A DNA stretch of 64,000 nucleotides from Cryptosporangium arvum DSM 44712 (GCF_000585375.1 NZ_KK073874.1:7723913-7787912); one strand, 5' to 3'; shown: positions 52,697 to 61,370, counted from the stretch's first letter. Notes: generated from the letters alone by a model not told the origin. Translations and numbers: made by a program.

Positions 52697-53659
52697 TCAG
52701 CTCTCCGGCGGCGTGAACGAGGACGTGCGCGCCATCCCCGCCGCGCGTCCCTTGGCCGCGATGACCAGCGCCATCTTCCGGCTGGCCTCGTCGATCATCT
52801 CGTCGCCGAGCATCGCCGAGCCCTTCTTGCCGCCTGCCTCCGACGTGCACCAGTCGTAAGCGTCGAGGATCAGCTCGGCGTGGTCGTAGTCCTCCTGGCT
52901 CGGCGCGAAGATCTCGTTGGCCGCGTCGATCTGCCCCGGGTGCAGCACCCACTTGCCGTCGAAGCCGAGCATCGCCGCCCGCTTGGCCACGTCGCGGAAC
53001 GCGTCGACGTCGCGGATCTGCAGGAACGGGCCGTCGATGGCCTGCTTGTCGTAGGCCCTGGCCGCCATCAGGATCTTCATCAGGATGTAGTGGAACGGGT
53101 CCGCCGGGTAGTCGGGGTGCAGCGCGCCCACCACGAGCGACTTCATGTTGATGCTGGCCATGAAGTCGGCCGGTCCGAAAATGATCGTCTCGACGCGCGG
53201 CGAGGCCTGCGCGATCGCGTCGACCTCGATCAGGCCCTTGGCGTTCTCGATCTGCGCCTCGATGCCGATCCTGCCGACCTCGAAGCCCATCGTCTTCTCG
53301 ATCTGGGTCAACGTGAAGTCCAGCCACTGCACCTGGGCGGCGCTCTGCACCTTCGGCAGCATGATGCAGTCCAGGTTCGGCCCGGCCCCCTCGACCACCT
53401 CGACGACGTCGCGGTAGGTCCAGTGCGTGGTGAGGTCGTTGACCCGCACGACGCGGATCTTGTCGCCCCAGCCGCCCTCGTTCAGCGCGGCGACGATGTT
53501 CTTGCGCGCCTCCGGCTTGGCCAGCGGCGCGCACGCGTCCTCGAGGTCCAGGAACACCTGGTCGGCCGGGAGTCCCTTGGCCTTCTCCAGGAAGCGCGGG
53601 TTCGATCCGGGCACCGCCAGGCACGAGCGGCGAGGCCGCAGGGTCCGAGGCTCAGACAT
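52697..53659 (-). CDS. CitE/HpcH-HpaI-type CoA lyase
   Basis: This 320-aa TIM-barrel lyase of the CitE/malyl-CoA lyase group has RRSCLAVPGSNPRFLEKAKGLPADQVFLDLEDACAP (Mg/CoA-binding E-D-A), GFEVGRIGIEAQIENAKGLIEVDAIAQASPRVETIIFGPADFMASI (metal Glu and the PAD motif) and WVLHPGQIDAANEIFAP. It resembles beta-methylmalyl-CoA/malyl-CoA lyase of the ethylmalonyl-CoA pathway. The ATG at 53659 has GAGGAG 8 nt upstream; the GTG at 53689 is less likely. A weak TACT-N4-AGTT site (53683-53694) lies upstream, inside the end of the EamA gene. Confidence 0.87.
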   Translation of the reverse strand: MSEPRTLRPRRSCLAVPGSNPRFLEKAKGLPADQVFLDLEDACAPLAKPEARKNIVAALNEGGWGDKIRVVRVNDLTTHWTYRDVVEVVEGAGPNLDCIMLPKVQSAAQVQWLDFTLTQIEKTMGFEVGRIGIEAQIENAKGLIEVDAIAQASPRVETIIFGPADFMASINMKSLVVGALHPDYPADPFHYILMKILMAARAYDKQAIDGPFLQIRDVDAFRDVAKRAAMLGFDGKWVLHPGQIDAANEIFAPSQEDYDHAELILDAYDWCTSEAGGKKGSAMLGDEMIDEASRKMALVIAAKGRAAGMARTSSFTPPES

Positions 53660-53682
53660 TGATGCACTCCTCACGGTGGGCC

Positions 53683-53694
53683 AACTCACGAGTA
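53683..53694. promoter_or_regulatory. Weak TACT-N4-AGTT site before the CitE-like gene
   Basis: On the minus strand the site reads TACTCGTGAGTT, one mismatch from a perfect TACYCG-N2-RGTA palindrome. It starts 24 nt before the CitE-like start but also overlaps the EamA stop codon, so coincidence is possible. Confidence 0.35.
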
Positions 53695-54624
53695 ACTTAC
53701 CGAGGGTTGATCTCCGCTCCCGGCCTGCGGAACCGGTTCAGACTGTGACCTTCTGCTCCCCACGACCACGAGCGCCAGGCCGCCGAGCAGCACGACCATG
53801 CCCGGCCAGGCCAGCACCGGCGGCGTCTGGGCCAGGAAGATCCAGGCGAGCAACGCCGCTCCCGGCACCTCGAACAGGATCGCGACGCTCACCGCGGTGG
53901 CCGACAGCGACGCCAGCACCCGGTTGATCAGCGAGTGCCCGAGGAACTGCGGACCGAGCGTCAGCGCGACCAGCAGCACCCAGGAGTGGGCCGGGTATCC
54001 GCCCAGGTCGGCCCGGGCGACCAGGCAGACGACCAGGAGCAGCAGCGCGCACACCCCGTAACAGATCGTCGTGTACGTGGTGGTGCTCGTCGTGATCCGC
54101 ACCCGGGAGCCGACGGTCACGTACGCGGCCATCAGCACCGCGCCGACGATCGCCAGCGCGTCGCCCACCAGCGCTTCGGCCGAGACGGTGACGTCCGCAC
54201 CGGTCATCGCCGTCGCGCCGAGGACCGCGAGCACGACGCCCACCCAGAACCGCCGGGAGAACCGCTCACCGCCCGCGGCCGCGAACAGCGCCGCCCAGAT
54301 CGGCTGCGTGCAGACCAGCGCGGTCGACGTCGCGACGCTCGTCATCGTCACGCTGGGGATCCAGGTGCCGAAGTGCCCGGCCAGCAGGGCGCCGGCCAGC
54401 AGGGACCGGCCGACCGTACGGCGATCGGGCCGCTCGGCCGGCAGGCGCGCGAGCCGCACCGCGGTGATCGGCGTCAGGACGAGCGCGGCCAGGCCGAGGC
54501 GCCAGAACGCGATCGCGAGGGCCGGTGCGGCGATCGCCGCGATCAGCGGGCCGGAGGTCGCCACCGCGGCCACCGCGAGGCCGAGCGTCGCCCAGGTGGC
54601 CGGAGTGGGGTCGGGACGCGTCAC
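53686..54624 (-). CDS. EamA/DMT family transporter
   Basis: This 312-aa protein has ten hydrophobic helices in two EamA repeats (TSGPLIAAIAAPALAIAFWRLGLAALVLTP...; GDALAIVGAVLMAAYVTVGSRVR...), as in drug/metabolite transporters that export amino acids or other small molecules. The GTG at 54624 is used; the ATG at 54645 is also in frame and would overlap the divergent gene by 2 nt. It precedes the CitE-like gene on the same strand. The substrate is unknown. Confidence 0.87.
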   Translation of the reverse strand: MTRPDPTPATWATLGLAVAAVATSGPLIAAIAAPALAIAFWRLGLAALVLTPITAVRLARLPAERPDRRTVGRSLLAGALLAGHFGTWIPSVTMTSVATSTALVCTQPIWAALFAAAGGERFSRRFWVGVVLAVLGATAMTGADVTVSAEALVGDALAIVGAVLMAAYVTVGSRVRITTSTTTYTTICYGVCALLLLVVCLVARADLGGYPAHSWVLLVALTLGPQFLGHSLINRVLASLSATAVSVAILFEVPGAALLAWIFLAQTPPVLAWPGMVVLLGGLALVVVGSRRSQSEPVPQAGSGDQPSVSYS

Positions 54625-54643
54625 GGCTGCCAGAATTCCAGGC

Positions 54644-55114
54644 ATGGTGCATGCGCTGATCGGCGAGGCGATGAAGAAGGCCGCGGTCGGCTGGCTCACG
54701 GTCGGCGACCAGCCGGCGACCGTGGCCTGGCTGACCTGGATCGACGGCGCGGCCTACGTCGTGCACGGAGGCCCCGAGCAGCCGCTGCCCGGCCTCGCCG
54801 ACGCGACGCGGGTCACCGTGAGCGTGCGCGGTGAGCACGGCGGGCGCATCGTCTCCTGGCCGGCCGCGGTCTCCCGGGTGGAGCCCGGCACGGCGACCTG
54901 GGACGAGGTCGCGCCGCAGCTGGCGCAGAAGCGTCTCAACGCGACCGACCCGGTCGGGGCGCCGGCGCGGTGGGCCACCACCGCGACGATCAGCCGTCTG
55001 GCGCCCGACGGCGACCCGGAACCGCTCCCCGACGGTGCGCTGTCCGCGCCGCCCCGCCCCACCCCGGCCACCACCCCGACACCGATCCCCCGCACGCTGC
55101 ACCGTCGACGCTGA
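54644..55114 (+). CDS. Hypothetical PNPOx-like protein
   Basis: This 156-aa protein has a beta-barrel-like first half (AAVGWLTVGDQPATVAWLTWIDGAAYVVHGG...LADATRVTVSVRGEHGGRIVSWPAAVSRVEPGTATWDEV) resembling the flavin-reductase/pyridoxamine oxidase split barrel, and a Pro/Thr-rich tail. Family assignment is weak. The ATG at 54644 is used; GTG 54647 and ATG 54671 are alternatives. It is divergent from EamA and 57 nt upstream of the MgtE-N/CBS gene. Confidence 0.6.
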   Translation: MVHALIGEAMKKAAVGWLTVGDQPATVAWLTWIDGAAYVVHGGPEQPLPGLADATRVTVSVRGEHGGRIVSWPAAVSRVEPGTATWDEVAPQLAQKRLNATDPVGAPARWATTATISRLAPDGDPEPLPDGALSAPPRPTPATTPTPIPRTLHRRR

Positions 55115-55171
55115 GCGCCCGGGCCTCCGCCACCCGGGGCGCGGAGCGTGAGCGGCGGCTAGGCTGCGCAG

Positions 55172-56422
55172 GTGACCACCGGCACGCGGATCTACCTGGC
55201 ACGACTGGCCGGCGTCGCGGTTTTCGATCCGAGCGGCGACCAACTCGGCCGGGTTCGGGACGCGGTGGTCCGCCCCCGCGCCGAGATCAGCCGCCCTCCG
55301 CGCGTCACCGGGTTGGTGGTGGAGATCGTCCACCGGCGCCGCATCTTCGTCCCGCTGGGCCGGGTCACGGCCTTCGACCCGGACGCGGTCATGCTCAACA
55401 CCGGCACGATCAGCCTGCGCCGCTTCGAGCAGCGCACCGGCGAGCTGATGGCGCTCGGCGACATGCTCGACCGCCAGGTGACGCTCGGCGGCGACCCACC
55501 GGCGCGCGCGATCGTCGTCGACGTGGCGATGGAGCGGTCGCGCAGCGGCGAGTGGGAGCTGGTCAAGGTCGCGGCGCGGGAGCATTCGTCGGGCGTGCTG
55601 GGGCGGCGGCGCGGGCACCTGAAGCAGGTCGACTGGGCCGAGGTCGACGGCGTGATCAGCAGCGAGGACCGCCAGGGCGCGGCGAACCTGCTCGCGGTGT
55701 TCGACCAGTTGCGCGCCGCCGACCTGGCCAACGTGCTGCAGGGCCTCTCCGACAAGCGCCGGGTGGAGGTCGCGGCCGCCCTGGGCGACGACCGGCTCGC
55801 CGACGTCATGGAGGAGCTCCCCGAGGACGACCAGATCGAGATCCTCAGCTCGCTGGACAGCGAGCGGGCCGCGCACGTGCTCGAGGAGATGAACCCGGAC
55901 GACGCCGCCGACCTGCTCGGTGAGCTGCCCGAACCCGAGCAGGAGCGGCTGCTGGCGATGATGTCGCCGTCCGAGGCGGCACCGGTCCGGCGGCTGCTCG
56001 ATTACACCGAGGACACCGCCGGTGGAATGATGACGTCCGAGCCGGTGATCATGCCGCCGGACGCCACCGTGGCCCATGCGCTCGCCCGCGTGCGTGACCC
56101 CGATCTGACGCCGGCGCTGGCGTCCCAGGTGTACGTCTGTCGTCCGCCCTCGTCGACGCCGACCGGCCGGTTCCTCGGGATCGCGCACATCCAGCGGCTG
56201 TTGCGTGAGGAGCCCAGCACCCTGGTCAGCGCCGTCGTGGACGCCGACCTCGACCCCTTGGACCCGGACGCGACGCTGGCCCAGGTCTCGCACTACCTGG
56301 CCACGTACAACCTGGTCGCGGTACCGATCGTGGACGTGAACGACCGGCTGCTCGGCGCGGTGACCGTGGACGACGTGCTGGACCACCTGTTGCCGGAGGA
56401 CTGGCGCGACCGGGACGGATAG
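55172..56422 (+). CDS. PRC-barrel/MgtE-N/CBS protein (Rv1232c-like)
   Basis: This 416-aa soluble protein has a PRC-barrel-like start (LARLAGVAVFDPSGDQLGRVRDAVVRP), then an MgtE N-domain (LRAADLANVLQGLSDKRRVEVAAALGDDRLADVMEELPEDDQIEIL...MNPDDAADLLGELPEPE) and two CBS motifs (GGMMTSEPVIMPPDATVAHAL and YLATYNLVAVPIVDVNDRLLGAVTVDDVLDHLLPED). It lacks membrane helices, so it is a sensor or partner rather than a Mg transporter. It is followed closely by DUF1003. A GTG start is used. Confidence 0.9.
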   Translation: MTTGTRIYLARLAGVAVFDPSGDQLGRVRDAVVRPRAEISRPPRVTGLVVEIVHRRRIFVPLGRVTAFDPDAVMLNTGTISLRRFEQRTGELMALGDMLDRQVTLGGDPPARAIVVDVAMERSRSGEWELVKVAAREHSSGVLGRRRGHLKQVDWAEVDGVISSEDRQGAANLLAVFDQLRAADLANVLQGLSDKRRVEVAAALGDDRLADVMEELPEDDQIEILSSLDSERAAHVLEEMNPDDAADLLGELPEPEQERLLAMMSPSEAAPVRRLLDYTEDTAGGMMTSEPVIMPPDATVAHALARVRDPDLTPALASQVYVCRPPSSTPTGRFLGIAHIQRLLREEPSTLVSAVVDADLDPLDPDATLAQVSHYLATYNLVAVPIVDVNDRLLGAVTVDDVLDHLLPEDWRDRDG

Positions 56423-56430
56423 GACCTGTC

Positions 56431-57018
56431 ATGACGGATATCTCACGGTCGCGTAGTCGGCTCGACCAGCCGCGCGAGCGGCGGCGGCGGCTGCCGCGGT
56501 TCGACGCGGACGCATTCGGGCGCGGCTCCGAGCACGTCGCGCAGTTCCTCGGTACCGGCACGTTCATCCTGATGCAGACGGTGATCGTGATCGTCTGGGT
56601 GATCCTCAACGTGTTCGCGGTGCAGCTGCGGTGGGACCCCTACCCGTTCATCCTGCTGAACCTGGCGTTCTCCACGCAGGCCGCGTACGCCGCGCCGCTG
56701 ATCCTGCTGGCGCAGAACCGGCAGGCCGACCGGGACCGGATCTCGCTCGAGGAGGACCGGCAGCGGGCGCAGGCGGCCAAGGCCGACACCGAGTACCTCG
56801 CCCGGGAGCTGGCCGCGCTGCGGCTGGCGCTCAACGACGTCGCGACCCGCGAGTACCTCCGGTCGGAGCTCAGGAACATCGTCGACGAGCTGCGCGAGCC
56901 CGCCGACACCGAGCCCGAGCCGTCACGCAAGGCCGGGGAGTCCCGGCGGGCCGACCGGCGGCCGGCCGTCGAGAGCCGCCGGGACGCCGACGGGCGCCGG
57001 GCCAAACTCACCCGCTGA
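56431..57018 (+). CDS. DUF1003 membrane protein
   Basis: This 195-aa protein has an N-terminal basic segment, two helices (IVIVWVILNVFAVQL and FILLNLAFSTQAAYAAPLILLAQNRQADRDR) that are the DUF1003 core, and a long coiled-coil-prone cytoplasmic tail (EEDRQRAQAAKADTEYLARELAALRLALND). DUF1003 partners often sit next to MgtE-N/CBS genes in actinobacteria; function unknown. The 3' end overlaps the AzlD gene by 11 nt. Confidence 0.9.
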   Translation: MTDISRSRSRLDQPRERRRRLPRFDADAFGRGSEHVAQFLGTGTFILMQTVIVIVWVILNVFAVQLRWDPYPFILLNLAFSTQAAYAAPLILLAQNRQADRDRISLEEDRQRAQAAKADTEYLARELAALRLALNDVATREYLRSELRNIVDELREPADTEPEPSRKAGESRRADRRPAVESRRDADGRRAKLTR

Positions 57019-57313
57019 CCGCGCGGACGAGCGCCGCGGTGGCCGCCGCCAGGACGACCACCAGCAGGAACGGGGCCCGCAGCAGCACCGCGACGGCGGC
57101 AACCGCGACGCCGGCCGCGCGGGCGTCGAGTACCAGCGACCGGCCGTCCCCGAACGTCTGCGCCGCGACCAGGGCCGCCAGCAGCGCCACCGGCAGCAGC
57201 GTCGCGATCCGCAGCACCCGGGGGTCGTCCAGCCAGGCCGGGGGCAGCGACATCCCGACGACCTTGAACAGGTAACACCCCGCCGCGGCCAGTCCGAGCG
57301 CGACCCAGATCAC
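57008..57313 (-). CDS. AzlD-like branched-chain amino acid transport subunit
   Basis: This 101-aa protein has three or four helices and the AzlD pattern: GLAAAGCYLFKVVGMSLPPAWLDDPRVLRIATLLPVALLAALVAAQTF. AzlC-AzlD pairs export branched-chain amino acids. The AzlC gene upstream overlaps by 4 nt, so both are made together. Confidence 0.88.
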   Translation of the reverse strand: MIWVALGLAAAGCYLFKVVGMSLPPAWLDDPRVLRIATLLPVALLAALVAAQTFGDGRSLVLDARAAGVAVAAVAVLLRAPFLLVVVLAAATAALVRAVSG

Positions 57314-57975
57314 TGCGCTGCGCCCCGGATGAAGAAGGCGGCCAGGACGCCGAAGGAGGCGAGGAGAACCGGGACCCCGGGAGGCAGCCAGGGCGTGGCC
57401 AGCAGCGCGATCACGGCGCCGGCGGCGGCCACACGCCAGACCCCGCCGCCCTCACGCAGGCGCGGCGCGAGCAGCGCGAGGAACCCCGCCGGAGCGGCGG
57501 CGTCCAACCCGAGCACCGCCGGGTCGCCCACCGCCGTCGCACCGACCGCGCCGACGAGCGTCGCGAGGTTCCACAGCACGAACACGCTCGTCGCCGTCGA
57601 GACGAACGCCAGCCGTGCGGCCCGCGGCTCGGGACGCGCCAACGCCATCGCCGCCGATTCGTCGATCATCCCCTGCGCGGCGACCAGCCGACGCCAGCCC
57701 GTCCACCCCAGCACCCCCGAGAGCCGGACGCCGTAGAGCGCGTTGCGCGCACCGAGCAGCAACGCCGAACCGACGGCGGCCGCCACCCCGCCGCCCGCGC
57801 CGATCACCCCGATCAGCGCGAACTGACTCGCCCCGGTGAAGACGAGCAGGCTGCTCAGACACGTCTGCAGGACGCTGAACCCACTCGCGACCCCGGCCGC
57901 ACCGAACGCGATCCCGTACGCCCCGGTGGCCAGCCCCACCGCGACCGCGTCGCGCACGATTCCGTTCCGATCCAT
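57310..57975 (-). CDS. AzlC family branched-chain amino acid transporter
   Basis: This 221-aa membrane protein starts GIVRDAVAVGLATGAYGIAFGAAGVASGFSVLQTCLSSLLVFTGASQFALIGVIG, the AzlC signature (A-x-Y-G-x-x-F-G...G-A-S-Q-F). Further helices include the LLLGARNALYGVRLSGVLGW element. The ATG at 57975 is supported; the longer frame adds a non-conserved N-terminus. It is divergent from mrp. With AzlD it forms a likely exporter of branched-chain amino acids. Confidence 0.9.
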   Translation of the reverse strand: MDRNGIVRDAVAVGLATGAYGIAFGAAGVASGFSVLQTCLSSLLVFTGASQFALIGVIGAGGGVAAAVGSALLLGARNALYGVRLSGVLGWTGWRRLVAAQGMIDESAAMALARPEPRAARLAFVSTATSVFVLWNLATLVGAVGATAVGDPAVLGLDAAAPAGFLALLAPRLREGGGVWRVAAAGAVIALLATPWLPPGVPVLLASFGVLAAFFIRGAAQ

Positions 57976-58027
57976 GCCCGTACGGTAGATCTGTGCTCCC
58001 GGGCACAAGCCGGGGTGGTCGTACCCC

Positions 58028-58039
58028 TACCCGCACGTA
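58028..58039. promoter_or_regulatory. Imperfect TACC-CGCA-CGTA repeat before mrp
   Basis: TACCCGCACGTA is one mismatch from the TACYCG-N2-RGTA group and begins 23 nt before the mrp ATG; it can also be read as CTAC-N6-GTAG. It may be a chance match, since mrp has no obvious link to acyl-CoA metabolism. Confidence 0.3.
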
Positions 58040-58050
58040 GAGTAGGGCTC

Positions 58051-59199
58051 ATGGCGCTCTCCTCCACTCTCCCCGACGAAGCCGAGATCCGGACCGCGCT
58101 CGCGGGTGTCAACGACCCCGAGATCAAACGGCCGATCACGGACCTGGGCATGGTGGAGTCCGTGGCCATCCACTCCGACGGGGTCGTCGAAGTCGCGGTG
58201 CTGCTCACCGTGGCCGGCTGCCCGATGCGTGACACGCTCACCAACGACGTCACGGCCGCGGTGGCCAAGGTCTCCGGGGTCTCGACCGTCCGGGTGAACT
58301 TCGGCGTCATGAGCGACACCCAGCGCAAGGAGCTGCAGTCGTCGCTGCGCGGCGGCAAGGGCGAGCCGGTGATCCCGTTCGCCCAGCCCGGATCGCTGAC
58401 CCGGGTCTACGCGGTGGCGTCCGGGAAGGGCGGCGTCGGCAAGTCGTCGGTGACCGTGAACCTGGCCGCCGCGCTCGCCGCGCGCGGATTGTCGGTCGGC
58501 GTGGTCGACGCGGACATCTACGGGTTCTCGGTGCCGCGCATGCTCGGCGTCGAGGGGCGCCCGACGCAGGTCGAGCAGATGATCATGCCGCCGCAGGCGC
58601 ACGGCGTGAAGGTGATCTCGATCGGCATGTTCACGCCGGGCAACACCGCCGTGGTGTGGCGCGGGCCGATGCTGCACCGGGCGCTGCAGCAGTTCCTCGC
58701 CGACGTGTTCTGGGGCGACCTGGACGTGCTGCTGATGGACCTGCCGCCGGGCACCGGCGACATCGCGATCTCGGTGGCGCAGCTGGTGCCGAACGCGGAG
58801 ATCCTCGTCGTGACGACGCCGCAGCAGGCCGCGGCCGAGGTCGCGGAGCGCGCCGGTTCGATCGCGCTGCAGACGCACCAGCGACTCGTGGGCGTGGTCG
58901 AGAACATGTCGTGGCTCGAGCTGCCGAACGGCGAGCGGATGGACGTGTTCGGGTCGGGCGGGGGCGAGGCGGTGTCCGCGGCGCTCTCGCGCACGCTCGG
59001 GGCGCAGGTGCCGCTGCTGGGGCAGATTCCGCTGGACCCGCGGGTCCGCGAGGGCGGCGACTCCGGCATCCCGCTCGTGCTCGCCGACCCCGACGCCCCC
59101 GCCGCCAAGGCCCTGAACGGTGTGGCCGAGAAACTGGCCGTCCGCCAGCGCGGCCTCGCCGGCATGAGCCTGGGCCTCTCCCCGGCGGCCCGCCGCTGA
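58051..59199 (+). CDS. mrp: Mrp/ApbC-type Fe-S carrier ATPase
   Basis: This 382-aa Mrp has an N-terminal MIP18-like domain (ALAGVNDPEIKRPITDLGMVESV, VAGCPMRDTLTNDV) and a C-terminal P-loop ATPase with the deviant Walker A AVASGKGGVGKSSVTVNLAAALA, VDADIYGFSVPRMLG and LMDLPPGTGD. The CxxC pair that binds the cluster in most Mrp proteins (VENMS...C-P-x-C) is missing; the region reads ENMSWLELPNGERMDVFGSGGGE. The ATG at 58051 is used. It is convergent with tatB across a terminator. Confidence 0.93.
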   Translation: MALSSTLPDEAEIRTALAGVNDPEIKRPITDLGMVESVAIHSDGVVEVAVLLTVAGCPMRDTLTNDVTAAVAKVSGVSTVRVNFGVMSDTQRKELQSSLRGGKGEPVIPFAQPGSLTRVYAVASGKGGVGKSSVTVNLAAALAARGLSVGVVDADIYGFSVPRMLGVEGRPTQVEQMIMPPQAHGVKVISIGMFTPGNTAVVWRGPMLHRALQQFLADVFWGDLDVLLMDLPPGTGDIAISVAQLVPNAEILVVTTPQQAAAEVAERAGSIALQTHQRLVGVVENMSWLELPNGERMDVFGSGGGEAVSAALSRTLGAQVPLLGQIPLDPRVREGGDSGIPLVLADPDAPAAKALNGVAEKLAVRQRGLAGMSLGLSPAARR

Positions 59200-59213
59200 C
59201 CGCGCGAACGAAG

Positions 59214-59247
59214 AACGAGCCCCCGCCTGATTCGGCGGGGGCTCGTT
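59214..59247. terminator. Bidirectional intrinsic terminator
   Basis: A perfect 14-bp stem (AACGAGCCCCCGCC / GGCGGGGGCTCGTT) with the 6-nt loop TGATTC and a T-rich 3' flank lies between the convergent mrp and tatB genes. Confidence 0.92.
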
Positions 59248-59250
59248 TCG

Positions 59251-59661
59251 TCAGGTGGCGTCCGAGTCGTACCGGGCGGCCCGGCTCTCGGGCGTCGACG
59301 GCGGGTGGACCTTGCCGTTCTTGGAGGCGCCGTCGTCGCGGTAGGCCTCGGTCACCTCGTCGACGTGCTGCAGTTCCTCGAAGTCACGCATCGCGTCCTT
59401 CAGCGGTTTGCGCAACGCCGCCTCGTCCTCCTCGCTGAGGAGGTGCTTGCGGACGAACCGCTTCGGGTGCAGATCTTCGATCTCGAAGTCGGTCCCCAGT
59501 TCGTCACGCAGCTCCGCGCTGGCTCCGCGAGCCATCTGTCGAAGCGTGCGGAGCATGCGCCCCGCCTCGCCGATCACCTTCGGCAGCCGATCGGGCCCGA
59601 ACACGAACAACCCGATCAGCGCCAGAACGATGATCTCCCACCAACCGAGATTCTCGAACAC
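59251..59661 (-). CDS. tatB: Twin-arginine translocase subunit TatB
   Basis: This 136-aa protein has the TatB start MFENLGWWEIIVLALIGLFVFGPDRLPKVIGEAGRMLRTLRQMARGASAELRDELG: one helix, the F-G-P-x-R-L-P hinge and an amphipathic helix, followed by an acidic/charged tail. TatB helps bind twin-arginine signals with TatC. GAGGAG is 6 nt before the GTG. It sits downstream of htrA, the order found next to sigE in mycobacteria. Confidence 0.95.
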   Translation of the reverse strand: MFENLGWWEIIVLALIGLFVFGPDRLPKVIGEAGRMLRTLRQMARGASAELRDELGTDFEIEDLHPKRFVRKHLLSEEDEAALRKPLKDAMRDFEELQHVDEVTEAYRDDGASKNGKVHPPSTPESRAARYDSDAT

Positions 59662-59772
59662 CGCTGCTCCTCACCGCGGTCACCGCCGTGTCGACAGCTC
59701 GGTACCTGGCCGCTGAACCGCAGCCTAATCCGTGCCTCGAACGACCGGCAGACCACCCGGCTGTGGATCCTC

Positions 59773-61281
59773 CTACTTCTGCCCCAACGTCACCGTCGAC
59801 GTGATGGTCTGCCCACCGCGGCGATACGTGACGCCGACTTTTGTCCCCGGCGCCTGCTTGCGGACGAGGGCGATGAGCGCCACGCCGTCCTCGATCGGCC
59901 GGTCGGCGAACTTCGTCACGATGTCCCCGGCTTTCAACCCGGCCTTCTGCGCCGGGCCGCCCGCGACCACCGTGCTGAGCGGCGCGCCGCCCTCGGTCTG
60001 GTCGCCGCTGAGTGCGATCTCGGCGCCGATGATCGTCGTCCGGGCCTCCCCGGTGCCGATGATCTGCTCGGCGATGCGCTTGGCCTGGTTGATCGGGATC
60101 GCGAAGCCGATGCCGATGTTGCCGCTCGTGCTCGACCCGCCCTGGCTGGGCAGCGCGGCGATCGCGGAGTTGACGCCGATGACCCGGCCGGCGCCGTCGA
60201 CGAGCGGCCCCCCGGAGTTACCGGGGTTGATCGCCGCGTCGGTCTGGATCGCGGCGAGGTACGCCGCGTCGTCGCCACCGGCCTGGTTGCCGCCGCTCTC
60301 GCCGGCGGTACGCACCGGGCGGTCGATCGCGCTGACGATGCCGCTGGTGACGGTGTCGGCCAACCCCAGCGGCGAACCGAACGCCACGGTCGGGTCGCCG
60401 ATCGCGATCTTGTCCGAGTCACCGAAGCGGACCGGCTTCAGGTCGTCCTTGTCGATCTTCAGCACCGCGATGTCGGACCCGACGTCACGGCCGACGATCG
60501 TCGCGGCCGACGAGGAGCCGTCGGAGAACACGACCCGCAGGTTGCCGCCGGACGCGGCCGGAGCCGCGACGTGGTTGTTGGTGAGGATGTGGCCCTCGGC
60601 GTCGATGACGAACCCGGACCCGTTGCCGTTCCCGCTGGCCGACCGGATCACCACGGTGACGACGCTGGGCTGCACGGTCTTCGCGATGCCGGCCAGCGAC
60701 GTCGGCGGGCGCTCGGCCAGCTCCGGCGTGGAGCCCGAGCTGCTGCCGAGCGAGAACGAGCTACCGGCCGTCCGCGCCGCGACCACATAGCCGAGCGCGC
60801 CGCCGAGCAGACCGGCGACGACGGCCACCACGATCGAGACCAGCATCATCGAGCCCAGGCCACCCCGGCGCGACGGTCCGTCGGACCCCATCGGCGGGGG
60901 CGGCGGCGGCACCGAGCCGGGCGGCGTCGGCGCCAGCCAGGACGGCGACGCGGACGGGTCCCGCCAGGGGTCCCTGGCGCCGGCCTGCGACCAGAACGGC
61001 GAGCCGGGCGGCGGCGAGCCCGCACCGGGCACGCCCGGCGGCTGCTGCTGCCCGTAGGACGGCTGCCCGGGGTGCCCCGACGCCGGGTAACCACCCGAAC
61101 GGGGCTGCGTGGGCACGCTGCCGGTGCGGTAGGCCTCGGACGGGGGTGCGTACCCCGGATCGGGCTGCGGATTGATCCACGGCGAGCCGCCTGCGCCGCG
61201 GCTCGGCGTGCCCTCTGCTGACGGCACGCCGGACGCCTGCGGTTCGGCCGGTCGTCCGTCGACCCGGCTCGCGTCGGTCAA
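59773..61281 (-). CDS. htrA: Membrane-anchored HtrA/DegP-like serine protease with PDZ
   Basis: This 502-aa protein has a Pro/Gln-rich cytoplasmic N-terminus, one helix near residues 143-165 (MMLVSIVVAVVAGLLGGALGYVVAA), a trypsin-like domain with His in ILTNNHVAAP, Asp in GSDIAVLK and Ser in AINPGNSGGPLVDG, and a C-terminal PDZ (GGAPLSTVVAGGPAQKAGLKAGDIVTKFADRPIED). Extracytoplasmic protein quality control. The TTG at 61281 has GGAGG 7 nt upstream and is preferred to the GTG at 61353. It follows the RseB-like gene and precedes tatB, the SigE-associated order. Confidence 0.95.
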   Translation of the reverse strand: MTDASRVDGRPAEPQASGVPSAEGTPSRGAGGSPWINPQPDPGYAPPSEAYRTGSVPTQPRSGGYPASGHPGQPSYGQQQPPGVPGAGSPPPGSPFWSQAGARDPWRDPSASPSWLAPTPPGSVPPPPPPMGSDGPSRRGGLGSMMLVSIVVAVVAGLLGGALGYVVAARTAGSSFSLGSSSGSTPELAERPPTSLAGIAKTVQPSVVTVVIRSASGNGNGSGFVIDAEGHILTNNHVAAPAASGGNLRVVFSDGSSSAATIVGRDVGSDIAVLKIDKDDLKPVRFGDSDKIAIGDPTVAFGSPLGLADTVTSGIVSAIDRPVRTAGESGGNQAGGDDAAYLAAIQTDAAINPGNSGGPLVDGAGRVIGVNSAIAALPSQGGSSTSGNIGIGFAIPINQAKRIAEQIIGTGEARTTIIGAEIALSGDQTEGGAPLSTVVAGGPAQKAGLKAGDIVTKFADRPIEDGVALIALVRKQAPGTKVGVTYRRGGQTITSTVTLGQK

Positions 61282-61370
61282 GGGGATACCTCCGCCTCGG
61301 AACGTCAGGCTCGGTCGCCCGGCGTTTCCTCCAGTGTTCCTTGCTCGGTCCACGAATGCACACGGGCGGA

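Noticed and set aside
53601-53621. GGTTCGATCC-like string suggesting a tRNA T-arm
   Set aside because: It is inside the CitE-like gene and no tRNA cloverleaf can be drawn around it.
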